Counted from the stretch's first letter, positions 44,289 through 56,384 are shown. The stretch is DNA of 64,000 bases from Apophysomyces variabilis (GCA_002749535.1 MZZL01000134.1:248001-312000), one strand, 5' to 3'. Notes: generated by a model not told the origin, from the letters alone. Made by a program: numbers and translations.

Positions 44289-45722
44289 ATGGTACTAAGA
44301 AGATCGCTCGTTTTGTTTTGTGTCTGTCTCGTTCTTCTTGTCGCTATTGTTTTGGCGAAAGGTAGTAGCTAATAAAACAAAAGAAAAAGAGTGTTTAAAG
44401 GCCGCCATATTCATTCGGTCATTTTGGGGACAGAAACTACTACTGCGGAAGATATCAGTGCATGGACTCGGGACCAGATCAATGCTTATCTAGACAAGTA
44501 CAAGATTGCATACGACAAGAGCGCCGATGAAGCCACTTTATTGCAAACAGTCAAACAGTACCGTGACGCGGCCATGGCGAACGCTCAGCTGTTTGGAAAC
44601 AAAGTGGAACGGCTGATGGACGGGCTGAAACTGAAACTAGTTCAACAATATCAACTCAGCGAGAACAATGTGAATGAATTGGCGACGATGTTGCAGCATG
44701 ACCTGCGACAACTGGAGCTTCATGGTGAGCTGACGCGCGAACGAGTGAGAGCTGCTTTGGATCGATTACACCATCGGGTGGTGAAGCAAAAGATAGTGAC
44801 AGAGAGCCAATGGAAAGAACTGGCACGCGATCTTGAGACGTCTTTCCAGAGTCAATCTTGGTATCAGCGTTTCCTTGGACGACCGGTTGTATCAGAGGAG
44901 CAGATCAATGAGGATACATATCACCGCTGGTTGACAAAGATCGCCGATCGACTTGAACATAACAAGGAGCTAACCAAGGATCAGATCCAAAGCGTTGTGG
45001 ATGCTCTTAAACAGGCGGTGACATCGGCGACCGATCTCAGTAAGATTGGCGATCCACACTGGTGGAAACAATGGCAGCACGATGTCGAAAAACGAGCTAA
45101 ACTCAATCGGGAGCAGGCCAAGGCTGTGGCGGAGTCGCTTCAGGCGGATGTGAATGCGTACAAGATCTATGCCATGGACTATGCCGGTGAAACCTATGAT
45201 CGATCTCAGCGCTTGTTAAGTATGGCGTTTGATCAGCTCCGATCGGCTGTGTGGGCTGTCCAAGAGCGGTTCATGGCCCTCTGTCAGATGGTGTATAGCC
45301 GCATCCGGGGTGATGGCACTTGGGGGACGCCGAAAGCGGTTAGCTCGTCCGTTTCAGGCGCTGCTTCGTCTGCCACGAACGCTGCCGGTGCTTCGGTATC
45401 ATCGTTCCAGTCGCGTGTTAGCCAAACGGCCAACAATTGGAAGCAGTCGTTTGCGGATTTTTGGTGGCAGAAGCAGTTGGATGCTTATCGCAAAATGGGA
45501 TACACTGAAGCGCAGGTGGATTGGATCAAACGGTATCTCCGCCAGACTTTCCGGGACAAGACGTCCTTGGCGCGTGAGAACGTTGACCAAACGATGGGAA
45601 TGCTACAGGACTATATGAAGAATGCTCGAGTCCAATCAGCTCAACAAATAGAGCAACAAATCGGAGAAATACAGCGTTTGCTGGAACAATGGAAACTCCA
45701 GATTGCGAGAGATGAATTGTGA
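44289..45722 (+). CDS. Ish1/Msc1-like secretory or nuclear-envelope protein
   Basis: Two exons, 44289-44361 and 44401-45722, separated by a 39-nt intron with a GCTAAT branch motif (1395 nt, 464 aa). The first exon codes almost exactly for a signal peptide (RRSLVLFCVCLVLLVAIVLA). After it comes an Ish1-type repeat: AEDISAWTRDQINAYLDKYK, with the conserved W and the helix-turn-helix spacing. The rest is highly helical and charged, with further repeat-like units (EEQINEDTYHRWLTKIADRL, HWWKQWQHDVEKRAKLNREQ, FADFWWQKQLDAYRKMGYTE). Budding-yeast Msc1 and fission-yeast Ish1 share this layout and are linked to the nuclear envelope/ER and stress. No transmembrane segment other than the signal peptide is seen. 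A Ser/Ala-rich linker (VSSSVSGAASSATNAAG) is at about residue 340. Confidence 0.8.
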
Positions 45723-46351
45723 GCATTCAGAAAAGGAAAAAGAAGTCCCAATTGTATTTATCGCTCTTATGATTTTCGAGGAAAGCGTGTTCTTTATTCA
45801 TACTTTTTCTCTTTTTTACTTTTCTTATCTTCTCTTTTAGCAGAACACAGTAATAAACACAAAGAACCCAAAACAGCAAGCAAAAGTCGCAAACGAAAGA
45901 GTACTCCTTCGCTTGACTGGTTAGCAATATATACACCATAATACAAATAAACACACAACTTTAAGGTTGGGTTATGCAACCCACGCGCTTTGGAAAGATC
46001 GGTTGCTTGCACCTGTTTCATATTTGATTTGTTCTTTTTCTCATGCTGTTATCATCATGATGACGCTATGTCTGCCAAAACAGGTATTCAGCCCAAGGGT
46101 TATTCAATTGAAAACGAATGAAAGTGAAACAACTTCGGTTTCAAATAAAAAGAGGAGAAACACACCACGCTTCCCGTTTTCGTACTCTTTTTAACTCATT
46201 TCTCTTTTCTCCTTCTCATCAAAGCGCACAGACACGCCAAGTATGCAAAGTAAACCTACTCAAGCAAAGGAACAGCATCCTCCTGCTCGTAAGGGGAAAA
46301 AAAAAGATACTAGCCTTCCATTGAGTGATTGTTCGTTAAAAAAAAATAGAA
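45723..46351. other. intergenic
   Basis: Spacer between the Ish1-like gene and the small two-exon gene. It has TTTTCTCTTTTTTAC pyrimidine tracts and an A-run just before the ATG at 46352. Confidence 0.5.
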
Positions 46352-46684
46352 ATGGTCGGTGGAATGCGAGTGAGAGGACATGCCCCTCGTCGTAGTTCAT
46401 TGAGGTAAAATAGTAGTATCACAGTTCGTCTGTATTTCTCACTTTAAACGACACTATTTGCTTGATCGTTTTTAAGAGGTGAATCCACGAACAACAACAA
46501 TGAAGAAGACGAAGGAATGGAACACGCCAGAGATATGGAACAAAATAGGGCGACCCAGGAACGTCAGGCTTATCAGATGTATGCTCATGGTGCAGCACGG
46601 GACCTTCATGTTCCCAAGAACCCAGGAACCAACGTTCGCCTTAGAGCCAGTCAAGGTGTGCAGGAAAGAAGCCAGAACCATTAA
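46352..46684 (+). CDS. small 86-aa protein in two short exons
   Basis: Found by splicing rather than by a single long ORF: exon 1 46352-46404 (MVGGMRVRGHAPRRSSLR), exon 2 46477-46684. The 72-nt intron has a GTAAAA donor and TTTTTAAG acceptor and keeps frame (phase 2). Exon 2 codes for a hydrophilic, Asn/Glu- then Gln/Arg-rich tail (GESTNNNNEEDEGMEHARDM, then DLHVPKNPGTNVRLRASQGV) and stops at 46682-46684. It looks like an intrinsically disordered protein. I do not recognise the family. The clean splice, regular reading and promoter-like position support a real gene, but its small size leaves doubt. Confidence 0.5.
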
Positions 46685-49165
46685 ATGGGACGGAAAAACT
46701 CTATTCTTTTCCTTTCTTTTCCCTTCCTACCCCTTTCAAGCCCCTCAAGTTAAAAGCGGCGAGGAAAAGACACCAAAATGTATTTCTCATTGAATAATTG
46801 TGGAACAAGTCGCAAGAAAAAATATGAACGACATGTTAGTGTTATTGGCAGATACTCTTATTCCGTCAAAAGTAAAAAAAAAAAGGCCATATGTAGCTTT
46901 CCATCTATGTATCTTCCACATTAACTTCTTCTGTTACATTATTAAATTTGTTTCGTTTTCAAAACAGCTCTTGAAGGTATATTTCGAACATGCTGATTTT
47001 TACCAAACCAAGTGGTGAAATTTTCAGCGCATGAAGGCGCAGGCGCTCCGCATGCGGGCTATACTGTTTACGCAAGCTCAGCCCATAAACCAGGGATCAG
47101 GTGGACATATCCATAGCCATCTTATATTCTCAGGGAAAAAAAGATTCCTTTGACATTCTGAAACAAGCAGAAAAAGAAAAAAGAAAGAGCACAGAAAGAA
47201 ACAAGGCCAATAATGGGATATTGTAGCGTCGTTAGCATGGTTCCCAAATTTACATTAACATAGAGAAAGCAGTGGCAGATACCAGTCTGCGGATGTACAT
47301 AAAACCAGATAATTAATGGAGACAACCAATGGGCCGTGGGGATATTTATGCATTATAGATAATAGGCAAGCAATGAATACATATAGAGGAAGAAAACTGC
47401 ATCAAATGAAAAACTGAATATAGCAAGTGTTCAATACGCGCTGGGCCTGATCATGAACTCTTTGTTTACGACCAATTGAACCTATGCGTACAAATCACAG
47501 GCGATGAATTTCAAGTGATAAGATAGTATTTCCTTATTTATGCCTTTCCTAGAGACCATAACACTTTCGGCCATAAGTGACCTAATTACCTTTTTAAATG
47601 CCCGTCCTGGTAGGTTAGATACCATAAGAACTTCCGGCAAGGTGGATCGTAGGTCAATCCCAGCCGGGCGCCCAAGCCGCACCAAACCCACGATGGCCGT
47701 GAGCATAAAAACGAAATGCCCGGGAATTTTGACGTCCAGCGCGAAGAGCCCACCCACCACTCTATAGAGAATGTTTTGCTTGACTGTGCCTTGAGACTAC
47801 AAAAGGATCAAAGTTAGGAATCTTTCTGGTTTGTTGTGTTACCGCTTTGTTGGATTTCATCTATCCGGAATTACTCAATGTTTCAGGTTGTATTGAATGT
47901 CCGGAAGTATATGGTGTCCTTGCTGTCAGAGATGGATACTTGCGTCAATTGACCAGAACAGAGTGTAAAATGAGAGACATTTCTAATATGTTGTTTAAGA
48001 GCTATTGTGTCCTGAGAATAGATGGCTGCATAATAGTAACAGCGTTCAATCTTGTCGTGTCATGTTTCATGCAATGCTTCTCTCTAAAGTTTCCTTGTGT
48101 ATACTTTTTATTCAAGGTTGTGTGCATTTCTTGGGAGAGATAATGCTAACAAACGAGAACTATTATAGTAATAGCAAAATTACCATTACTTGGAATCGAG
48201 CAGGTCACTCCATAGTTATCTGATTTTATACTTTAAAACCTTCTCACGTTTGTGCGCTTTGACTGACAATGTGCTTTTGTCATACGTTAGAGTTATGAAC
48301 GTATCAATAGATCATGTAATTGAAAGTGCAGTCCGAGATAAAGCCAAAAAAAAAAGAGATAAATGAGGACAACACATCGTCTTATCAAATGAAGAGCGCG
48401 TCATGGTATACCACGTTAATGTTTGGGTAGTGCCTCAGATAGGGAATATGTTCTCGATGGATGTCATGAAACAACCCGCGTCAAAGAATCTATGAGGGCT
48501 GAAAGCACAGTATGTCCAATGATGATGCCACCTATCGATGAAATGATTATAGGTCTGGATTGACAAGTGTTATACGCCTGAACCGGAGCGCATTTCTGGT
48601 CAGTCGATCAATAATCGAAAGTTTATGTCTTTTTCACTCATTATCTATTCATATTACCGTAGGCAGTCATCATCCACCAGCTTATGTATTATCCTTAACT
48701 TGTCTTTGTTCAATCAGTGTAAATTGCGAGAATACAGTAACATGGATATATTAAGCGGTTGTTCTCGTTCTATTTCATTTTTCATGTTTTGAATGAATAT
48801 TGTCATAAAGTAGCAAAAACATGCTACATCATTGTTACCCTTATCTTGGATCTTCGCAAGATTTGGACTACGTGCAGTGAAGACGTGACTGGTTTTTGAA
48901 CCTTTGAGCACTCTGCTACGGCACTATGTCGATACCAAATTTATTTCCCCATCAGCGTAAAACTCATTTTATACGTGGCATAAATTACACTGTAGAAAGC
49001 TATAAAGCCAGAAAGCAGCGGGTTTGTTTTCAAGATCATGCTCAGACCCCACAAGCGCGGTCTGAGTTTTGGAGGTTTTTTTGGGATTGAAACAAGTCAC
49101 ACAACCAGATTCCAAAAATTTCTAACAGTCACGGATGTGACGCCTTCGGAGCTCAAACCAAAAAC
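46685..49165. other. long intergenic stretch
   Basis: No supported gene. 46700-46790 is pyrimidine-rich, likely the 3' end of the small gene. 47030-47110 is GC-rich against its surroundings (GGCGCAGGCGCTCCGCATGCGGGC) with stem-forming potential. A minus-strand frame at 47482-47760 is open and leucine/valine-rich without a motif; the plus strand over the same interval reads RPGRLDTIRTSGKVDRRSIP. Neither can be assigned. 48200-49000 shows nothing. At 49041-49066 an 8-bp perfect inverted repeat (CTCAGACC...GGTCTGAG) lies about 135 bp upstream of the snRNA start. Confidence 0.4.
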
Positions 49166-49173
49166 TATAAATA
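49166..49173 (+). promoter_or_regulatory. TATA box of the U1 snRNA gene
   Basis: TATAAATA lies 28-35 bp before the expected snRNA 5' end at 49201, the canonical position for a TATA element. Confidence 0.75.
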
Positions 49174-49200
49174 CAACCGCTTTCGCATCGATTGCAACTC

Positions 49201-49363
49201 ATACTTACCTGGGTCGTGTGTCTGGTGATCAAGAAGGCTGGGCACACAGTTGGGCCGGCTGTCATTGCACAGCGGTGGCTGGCTCGGCTGCGAACGCCTT
49301 CGGGTGTCTCGAGACCAAAATTTTTGCTTTGGGGGAATTGGCGGTTCGCTGCTGATTCCCCCG
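49201..49363 (+). ncRNA. U1 spliceosomal snRNA
   Basis: The transcript start ATACTTACCTGGG is the invariant U1 5' end that pairs with 5' splice sites. Stem-loop I carries GATCAAGAAG (49227-49236), the U1-70K binding loop. Stem-loop II carries ATTGCAC (49264-49270), the U1A loop. The Sm site AAAATTTTTG (49317-49326) is followed by a strong terminal hairpin, GGGGGAATT...AATTCCCCC-like, with loop GGTTCGC, ending near 49363. About 163 nt is a normal U1 size and shorter than the enlarged budding-yeast U1. It agrees with the many GT-AG introns in this window. The assignment rests on four independent conserved elements in the right order and spacing. Confidence 0.95.
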
Positions 49364-51400
49364 CCCAATCTTAAAGAAAATGAAAAAGGAAATATTCTGC
49401 AAGCTTGTATTCATCACTCCAAAAAATAATTTGGAGCAAACGGATAGGATAATTTTGCGATGAGTGAGAAATAATTTCCCGTTAGTATATTATGGTATCA
49501 GAATGTTCAAGGCTGAATAAAGAAAAAAAGCCGTTCTTTTACTGTGTATAGTTCAAACCTTGTTCAGGTCTAATATAACAAATAGGGTAGCATAGTCTTA
49601 TTGCTTTACTGACGATATTAATCCGATGGAGCAGAACAAGAAGAACCGATGGGTTGAGCACTGCTGCTGTACTCTCGCAACTTACAATGGCCGGGGAAGA
49701 TGTTCGCATCGGTTAAGAACGATAGATAAACTGGTCAACGATAATGAACACTTGAGTGATAATATCCATTTTTCACTCCATTCCCTATTTCTCTTTCACA
49801 TGAGTGCATTCTTGCGCTAAAAACTGTCCTCCCTCCCGTCCCGTTCGTGTCAAACGACGATGCAGCAACCCTGACCAGCCTGTTTTCCCCACCGCTTCTT
49901 GACGAGGCTGAAGGGGAAGTCCTGAAAAGCTTCCAATGCCTTACGATGCAAAATCAGAGCTCCAGATACTGTAGTAGCATTAGCATCCATAAAAGGTACT
50001 TCACTTTTACCCCGAAATATTGAAACCTATCTCCTGAACATCCCCAAAAGGAAGGAGATGGAGCGCAGCACCGTTTTACGCCGTTGTATTCAATGTAAAA
50101 GGATAAACGTTCTCCTCCTGCATCTGGACTACAACCCACATCCAAGTGATTTGATTCGTGTGTAGCACGTCGCATGGGTGACATGCATTTAAAGGAGTTA
50201 GTGAGAATCGGGTTTAGCTTCTGAAATGTACGTGCTGTGTGTAAGATCATATACGTAACATAGGTGAAGTTGAGCCAGTAACTTACCTTAGAATAAAAAC
50301 AAGCGTTTCTACGATTATATTGCATTGAATAAGATCAACACGTCGTGCTCTGTATTTCAAGCGTCTAAGTTTGTCTGTACAACAGTCGGACGGCATGATA
50401 CAGTCCAAAAGTCTTCTTTAACCCAAGTGACCGTTCAAACTTTCTAAAGAAATTCGATATCTAAGAAAGAGAATGAAATAGAAAGAAAGCGCACATATGG
50501 TACAATGGAATAGCGTACTGGATAGGTACTAATATATTGTCCCCTTCTCGCTTTATCGCTTTAATGCAGTGGATAGCATGTAGTATTGCACCGGACTCTG
50601 AAAATTGGCTTATTATCGATGGAGGATTGGTGCTTAGGGTGTAGAAATGCCGCGAGCTGTCATGACAGCCATTCGCCTGCCTATAGCTTCAAGCAACCAG
50701 AAAATTGTTCACCATGTCAGTAACTTTGTAAAAAATCGAGCAGTTCTGTTTATATGCTCAGTTTTAGATAAAACCTAGGTTGGCCTCAGTCGAAGGAAGA
50801 TTCTACTTATTACATTAGGGTCAGATAACTACCAAACTATAATACAGGCTATAAGCTTATTCGCAACGAGCGGTAAGATTTAGCAAGCAACCGTAAAAAA
50901 GCTTTAGTACATAAACCAAGGGATTTAAAACAAAGGAACTACATAATCTATCCAATAAAATAATAACTGTTACAGCAGCAAAACAGTGCCAATTCGCTAA
51001 AGGACATTGACGTAGCAACCAACGAAAAGGGATGTTCGTCGATAACGCCATTAACGCGAGGTATGTACGCGGAAACTGCCGTTTCGATACAGAGGAAAAG
51101 GTTTAAAGATCTTCACCAAGCAAACGTCAAATGGGCAGTGGTAAGCCTCAGTGTACGATTAAATGTTAACTGCGTATTGAACTACATTTCGCGCGACTTT
51201 CGCTTCCCTTTGTCTCTCTTTTTCTCCCCTCTCACAACTTGTAGTCTTGTCTTCATTTGCTTTTTCCTTTTTTCCGTGTGCTTTCCAGGGTTTTTTCTTT
51301 TCTCTTTTTCAGAGACCGAGCTAGAGTGGACATGTTGGATAAACGCAGCACTCATGGTTTTATTGTGAACAAGTTGACGATAATAAAAATATTTAGTTTG
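49364..51400. other. intergenic, with an unassigned minus-strand coding-like region
   Basis: The downstream flank of the U1 gene shows nothing. At 50337-49954 the minus strand has a coding-like frame with a GTAAGT donor and TTTCAG acceptor near the start (CFYSK joined to KLNPILTNSFKCMSPMRRAT), then HLDVGCSPDAGGERLSFYIE; it continues in a second frame as AFQDFPFSLVKKRWGKQAG. It may be a relic. 50340-51400 has no gene; T/C-rich blocks occur at 51200-51310. Confidence 0.35.
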
Positions 51401-51417
51401 ATCTTCATTTCGTACTA

Positions 51418-51612
51418 ACTCTATAATAAATTTTGCGTCCATGGAAAGGATCAACTTTGCGCTAAAGGCAAAGTAGATATGCTCATCAGTAAACGAACTA
51501 TGCGGAAAGTATGCTTTACTTACATCAGCTTGGTCCTCCATGGACCCAAAATTGGTTCGAATAGCATAAAAATACATTCATGGTTACTAAATGGGAATAA
51601 TATGATATCTTC
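51418..51612 (+). repeat. dispersed repeat, copy 2
   Basis: Aligns by eye with 30080-30260 in the same orientation (CATCAGCTTGGTCCTCCATG here, CTCAACTTGGTCCTTCCATG there). Flanking sequence differs, so the unit is about 190 nt or both copies are truncated. The longer minus-strand frame here (51577-51182) suggests this is part of a protein-coding element. Confidence 0.65.
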
Positions 51613-54600
51613 TTACTTACCCCCAAGAGCAACTCCAACGCATGGGTTGGGACCGCGGCGTATCCAAGCCAGGGTGGCTAATGGTATCCGGACTTTCTTT
51701 TAAAGATACAAATTCATACTTGTTAAAAAATGAAAGAGCCGCCAGGAGCTACAGATGGAAAAAGTTGTTGTCAGTATGCAATTGTTTGTTCAATAAAACA
51801 TAAAGTCCTTACAGACACCTTATCCGAATCCATGGCATACACACCCCGTTAGGACGCGCTGGTACTCATCGTGGGGAGAGAGGAGAAGAAAAGAAAAAGT
51901 GGGAGCGGGAGGCCCATGAGGGCGAAGGCACCTCGACCGCATCGACCATGAGAAGACTATCTAAAATGAAGTGAGTCTAGGTCAAAGAGTGGAATTCCAA
52001 AGCGTGTAGATGTACCAACGGGGGGACGAGTCTTGGCAAAAGAGATTGGTCTAAAAAATTACAAGTTCGTCTCAATCTCAAGTTAAGATACTGTAAGCCT
52101 TTTTTTTTTTGTGCCCAGAGTATCACCATGAATATTAAAGTTTGCTGGATGCAAAGGTTGCCGATAGTTCTCCGATCTTTGTAGCGGGCTAAGTGCCTTA
52201 AATTCCTCGAATGAGCCATTCCCTCCAATTTGAGAAGCTATAGTAGAAAACTTTAATCCTTATCTCCTCTATCTCAAACCTATAGATTACCATGATCGAT
52301 TCAGCATTTATCCTTGTTTCGATGTCCGCTGTAAATGAATTTAGTCTAGTATTGACGTAATGGGATTGCTAAAATATCATATTTTGCCGACAAATGGTGC
52401 GTTTAAACATAGATATCAGGGATTTCATACCTTCAATTTTATGCATAGAATGATTTATCGTACTTTCGCTTACGATCAATGGAAAAATTATAAAAATAGA
52501 GAAAAGAAATAGTGTCTCGCATTACGCAATGCAAGACGAGAAATTTTCGGGTTTAGTGCGTCAAAATAGAAGTTTGGGCTTTACCATAACTTTTCCTGGG
52601 TGATAAGGGAGCTGGTCGAAAAGAAGAGCCCAATGTGATTTTCATATATTGATAACTAAGCAAGCGTGGAAACTGTAAAAGTCAACGTTAGCAAAATGCT
52701 TCAGCTCTAGAGGGATTGGGCTGACGGGGAACAGTTGCGTAGGGTGAACAAGGAAACGGCGTGCAAGCTCCTCCCAGATCGGCGGTTTCGAGGGACAGGA
52801 TTATAAAACATGTTTGGCTACGTCGAATCAAGTCACCAACAGTTCGTGGCCTACCCACCATGTATGTATATACCTACAAGTTCAACTGGTGTACACCATC
52901 CTATTACATGGTTGTCGGGTATTTTGGTGTCAACCTTCTGATTAAGCCCCTCTACAATGACAAAATATAGGTAAATAGCAAGGTATTCCCTAACGGACTT
53001 GTTCATCTCGTCAATGAACAAATGAATTTTAGTAGATGCGCTGTGGTTAATATTTAGTACTTCTTGCACAGGTGAGCGGTATATAGCTTACAATAACTGC
53101 ATGTCCGAGAGCGACTTGCAATCTAACATTTGGGGAAGAGAACAGTGCGGAACCTCTCGCAGGCCTCTGTGCTGTTGGTTGTAGGAGTGTGTGCTACAGA
53201 TAGATCTTTCTACATTGTTTGCATATTAGATTGCATAGGCGGCCGTCAGGATATGCGATGGTTTTCTACTTCATCTATTTGTACATTTACCTCTGCGCAC
53301 AGAACTTCATACATAAAGTCGGACTTCTCCTCCGTCGTGCTATTTCTCGTCTCTCGCCCATGAGCTCTTGTTGCATCCGTCTATTGCTTAACCGCTGAAG
53401 CCACATACATAATATCACTGGTATCAGCTGCAAACAGATTCGGAACGATCTGTTTACGTGATCTTCCCAACCCCGCGGTCTTCGCTTCCGCTATGATTTC
53501 CGATTTTAGTTGTGCTAGATCGTTCGACTCTTTCAGGTCGGTGGCGTGTTTCAACTTGAAAGATTCTCGCATGCTGCTACTGCAACGAAGCGATTAAGAC
53601 AAGTCCGCCGCAATTTTAACGGTTTAGCAGTATTGCCAAACGGGAGAACAATGTGCGCATAATTCGCAAAGAAACTTGGCCAAGACGACTGTTCATCGTT
53701 TTGAATACAATGGTCGAGATATATTGCAATCATTATCGACAAAATCTGGCTGCTCGTAGAAAACCCAGTAGCACCATTACAATCGCTGTGCCGTTGCTGA
53801 CCACATGCAAGAAATTTTGTATGCTGTTGATTAAATCATAAATTTCTAAATTTGTGAATAACAGGAAAGGAGGCAATTTTATGAAATGTTTGATCTTACA
53901 TTACGGTTGTGGAGGACAATCTCTCCTTGATACAGGTGGTGAGCGCATTGAGCTACTACACCAGGACGGAAAGGAATGGTTACATGTCAGAAGAACTGGC
54001 TACAATAGCTGCAGCATAGGACTGCGTCTCAATCTGCCTTACCAGATCTAAGAGCCAACCAATGAAGCCTACAGCTAAGGACTGCTGGGGCAAGTATGTC
54101 CTTCTTGTTCAAACGTATATATCTCCCTTATAGAAGCTATCACCAGATTAAAAAATCTTGCTACAGGAAGCTTTCCTAGGCTTTTAAGCTATAAACTACG
54201 GCATTTATTGATAAAGTGTCTATGCAACGCTGTTTCTGAGATACATAGGCCTTCAAATACTTTACGAAGTCTTTCGTTTATATTAACAAACATAGCGGTG
54301 GATTTTCATTAGCTTAATGTAACGAAATTAGGGTGAGCTTGGTTAGTTTGCCAGAACGTTCAGTACAATGTTTCCCCTGTATTCCAACTAGATGTCTTTC
54401 TTAGTCGTTATTGTATTATTGGAATAGTGTTCAACAGTGCGCATGTTCACACCTCTGTTCAACGTTGTCTCCTTTGCTGTGCGGCCTTCCTCAATGACCA
54501 AGTCAAACAGCTTTTCTATTTACTGTATAAGCATTCCCTTCCCGCTTCAGCTGCCGCCTTTTCACGCTATAGTTGAACACATGGCCTGCTTGGCAAAGGA

Positions 54601-55789
54601 CAAAGGTCTGCCAGCATCATTCACAGATAACGCAGAATCGGCCAATGTACGCATACACGCGAAGGCATGGTTTACAGAGCTACTACTTTTCCTGCCATTC
54701 TTCACTCAAAATAGCTAGTGCAAGTGAGAAAAGCCTACCAAACTCATTTTGCTATCTTCCTCAGACGTGTTTCCGTCAATGAGGTAATAACACATATATT
54801 CACTGCCATTTTCGACTTGCATCCAACCACACAAGCCATTCGTCTTTATTAAAAGGAAGTTACTCTACCTTCACAGTATTCCTGAAATAGTGCGATTATT
54901 TGCAAAGAGTACTCCCAAGCTGATTAGCCTACTAACAATTGTGCCGATCCAAAAAAGTGAGGTTTATAAAATCGAGCCAAGTCCCTCCGTGGGATAGCGT
55001 ATCGGTGTCCAAGGATATCCTAGCAAATGGTAATGTTGGTCCTCGATATAGAAAGATGAGAGAGGGAGAAGAATTAGAGAGCGCAAGTGAAGGGGAGGCA
55101 GTAGCACATACACACAATGGATATATGCGGGAGACTGATTGCTTTTTCTTCCCCTTTAACAGGTCTACCAAACAAAAATTTTTAATAATGCTGAGTGCGC
55201 CTTTCATTCTAGTTTGTGTAACCTTTGCATTTCATCTAATTCGTTGGAAATGCTGCGCACTCTTCATTCTTAACCGCCAAGCTATTCCACCCACTCATTT
55301 GTTTGTATTTTATATACTGTAATCGATTTCCTCACCTTCTTACTTAATATTTCTTGATAAAGAGATATATGACAACTCAAGCAAACAGAAAAAGCGAAAT
55401 CGTTGAAAGGAAAAAAGCTGTACAAGAAACTGGAATTGGATAAACGGAAAAGCAGCCTTTTTTTTTTGTGTCGCATCTCATGTTGGTTACTCCAGGCATA
55501 TAAAAAATAGCTTTTTTAACCGTTTATGGTGCGAATTAAGCGTCATCGAAACTCAACATAATGACCAAGATGGGCAATCGGAGACCTGACTAATGTAACA
55601 CCCGGGGATGGGAATCAGATACCGTTTGCTAATTTTTGCCTGGTGCGCGACAGTTACACTCTTTTCGGAAAGTAAATTCGCCTGTGGTCAAAAATGAATG
55701 CACCCAATGGCGAGAACAAAATTCAGGTTGAACGAAAAACAAATTCGGCCTGATGGAAAATGAATTCATTCGATGACAAGAACAAAATT
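51613..55789. other. intergenic, old-repeat-like
   Basis: No gene can be supported. At 53572-53381 the minus strand reads SLKHATDLKESNDLAQLKSE and GLGRSRKQIVPNLFAADTSD, which looks like former coding sequence but is unassigned. At 53069-52851 and 54939-55322 there are further open frames without motifs. The density of short frames and absence of splice structure suggest relic DNA. Confidence 0.35.
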
Positions 55790-56330
55790 CATGTTTGATA
55801 TTTATAAAAAAGCATTGTAACTTGTCTCTCAAGAAAGCTAGACTTCAACCCATCGATCGGAACACGAAGAAAAGATTCAAGAGCGTTTGGATTGGGTTCG
55901 TAATGGGAAAAAAGAAACAGACATGGATTTTACGACTAACTGCGTCTTTCTTGATGAATCTGCGTTTCGCATTAATTTAAAACGTAGTATGGCATGGTCA
56001 AAGAAAACCTCCCCTGCAGTGGTCGCCGTTCCTAAAACACGAGCAAAAACAACAACCATTTTAGGCGTTGATTTCTGCCCAAGGTCTAATTAAATGCAGC
56101 CTCAGACTTCCTCAACCCCCCACCCAATAAAAAAAGAGAGCGAGGTAAAGGCATTAGGCATGTGAGCAAAGGGACAGTTACGGGACACTATGTTAGTTTT
56201 CTAAGAGCAACAATGGATGAAGTGGACCAGTATCCACATATGAAAGGCTATTACCTCGTGATGGATAATGCTCCAATCCATACATCGGTTGATATAACCA
56301 AATATATATGTTGATTGATGGTGAAAACGC
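55790..56330 (+). pseudogene. degenerate DD34E (Tc1/DDE_3-type) transposase, catalytic domain
   Basis: The plus strand shows LDWVRNGKKETDMDFTTNC, VFLDESAFRINLKRSMAW with the first Asp (LDES), KTSPAVVAVPKTRAKTTTI, then after a shift near 56080 a basic loop, HVSKGTVTGHYVSFLRATMD, and YYLVMDNAPIHTSVDITKY with the second Asp. The reading ends at a stop before the YSPELNPIE block, so the Glu is absent or displaced. The arrangement is that of the same fungal family as the fragment at 31.1 kb, which carries the missing C-terminal part. At least two frame changes make this copy inactive. Confidence 0.8.
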
Positions 56331-56384
56331 GTTCGTAGCTGTCGTAATTGAAAGAGACTGTCATATGAGGATATTGCTTTTGTG

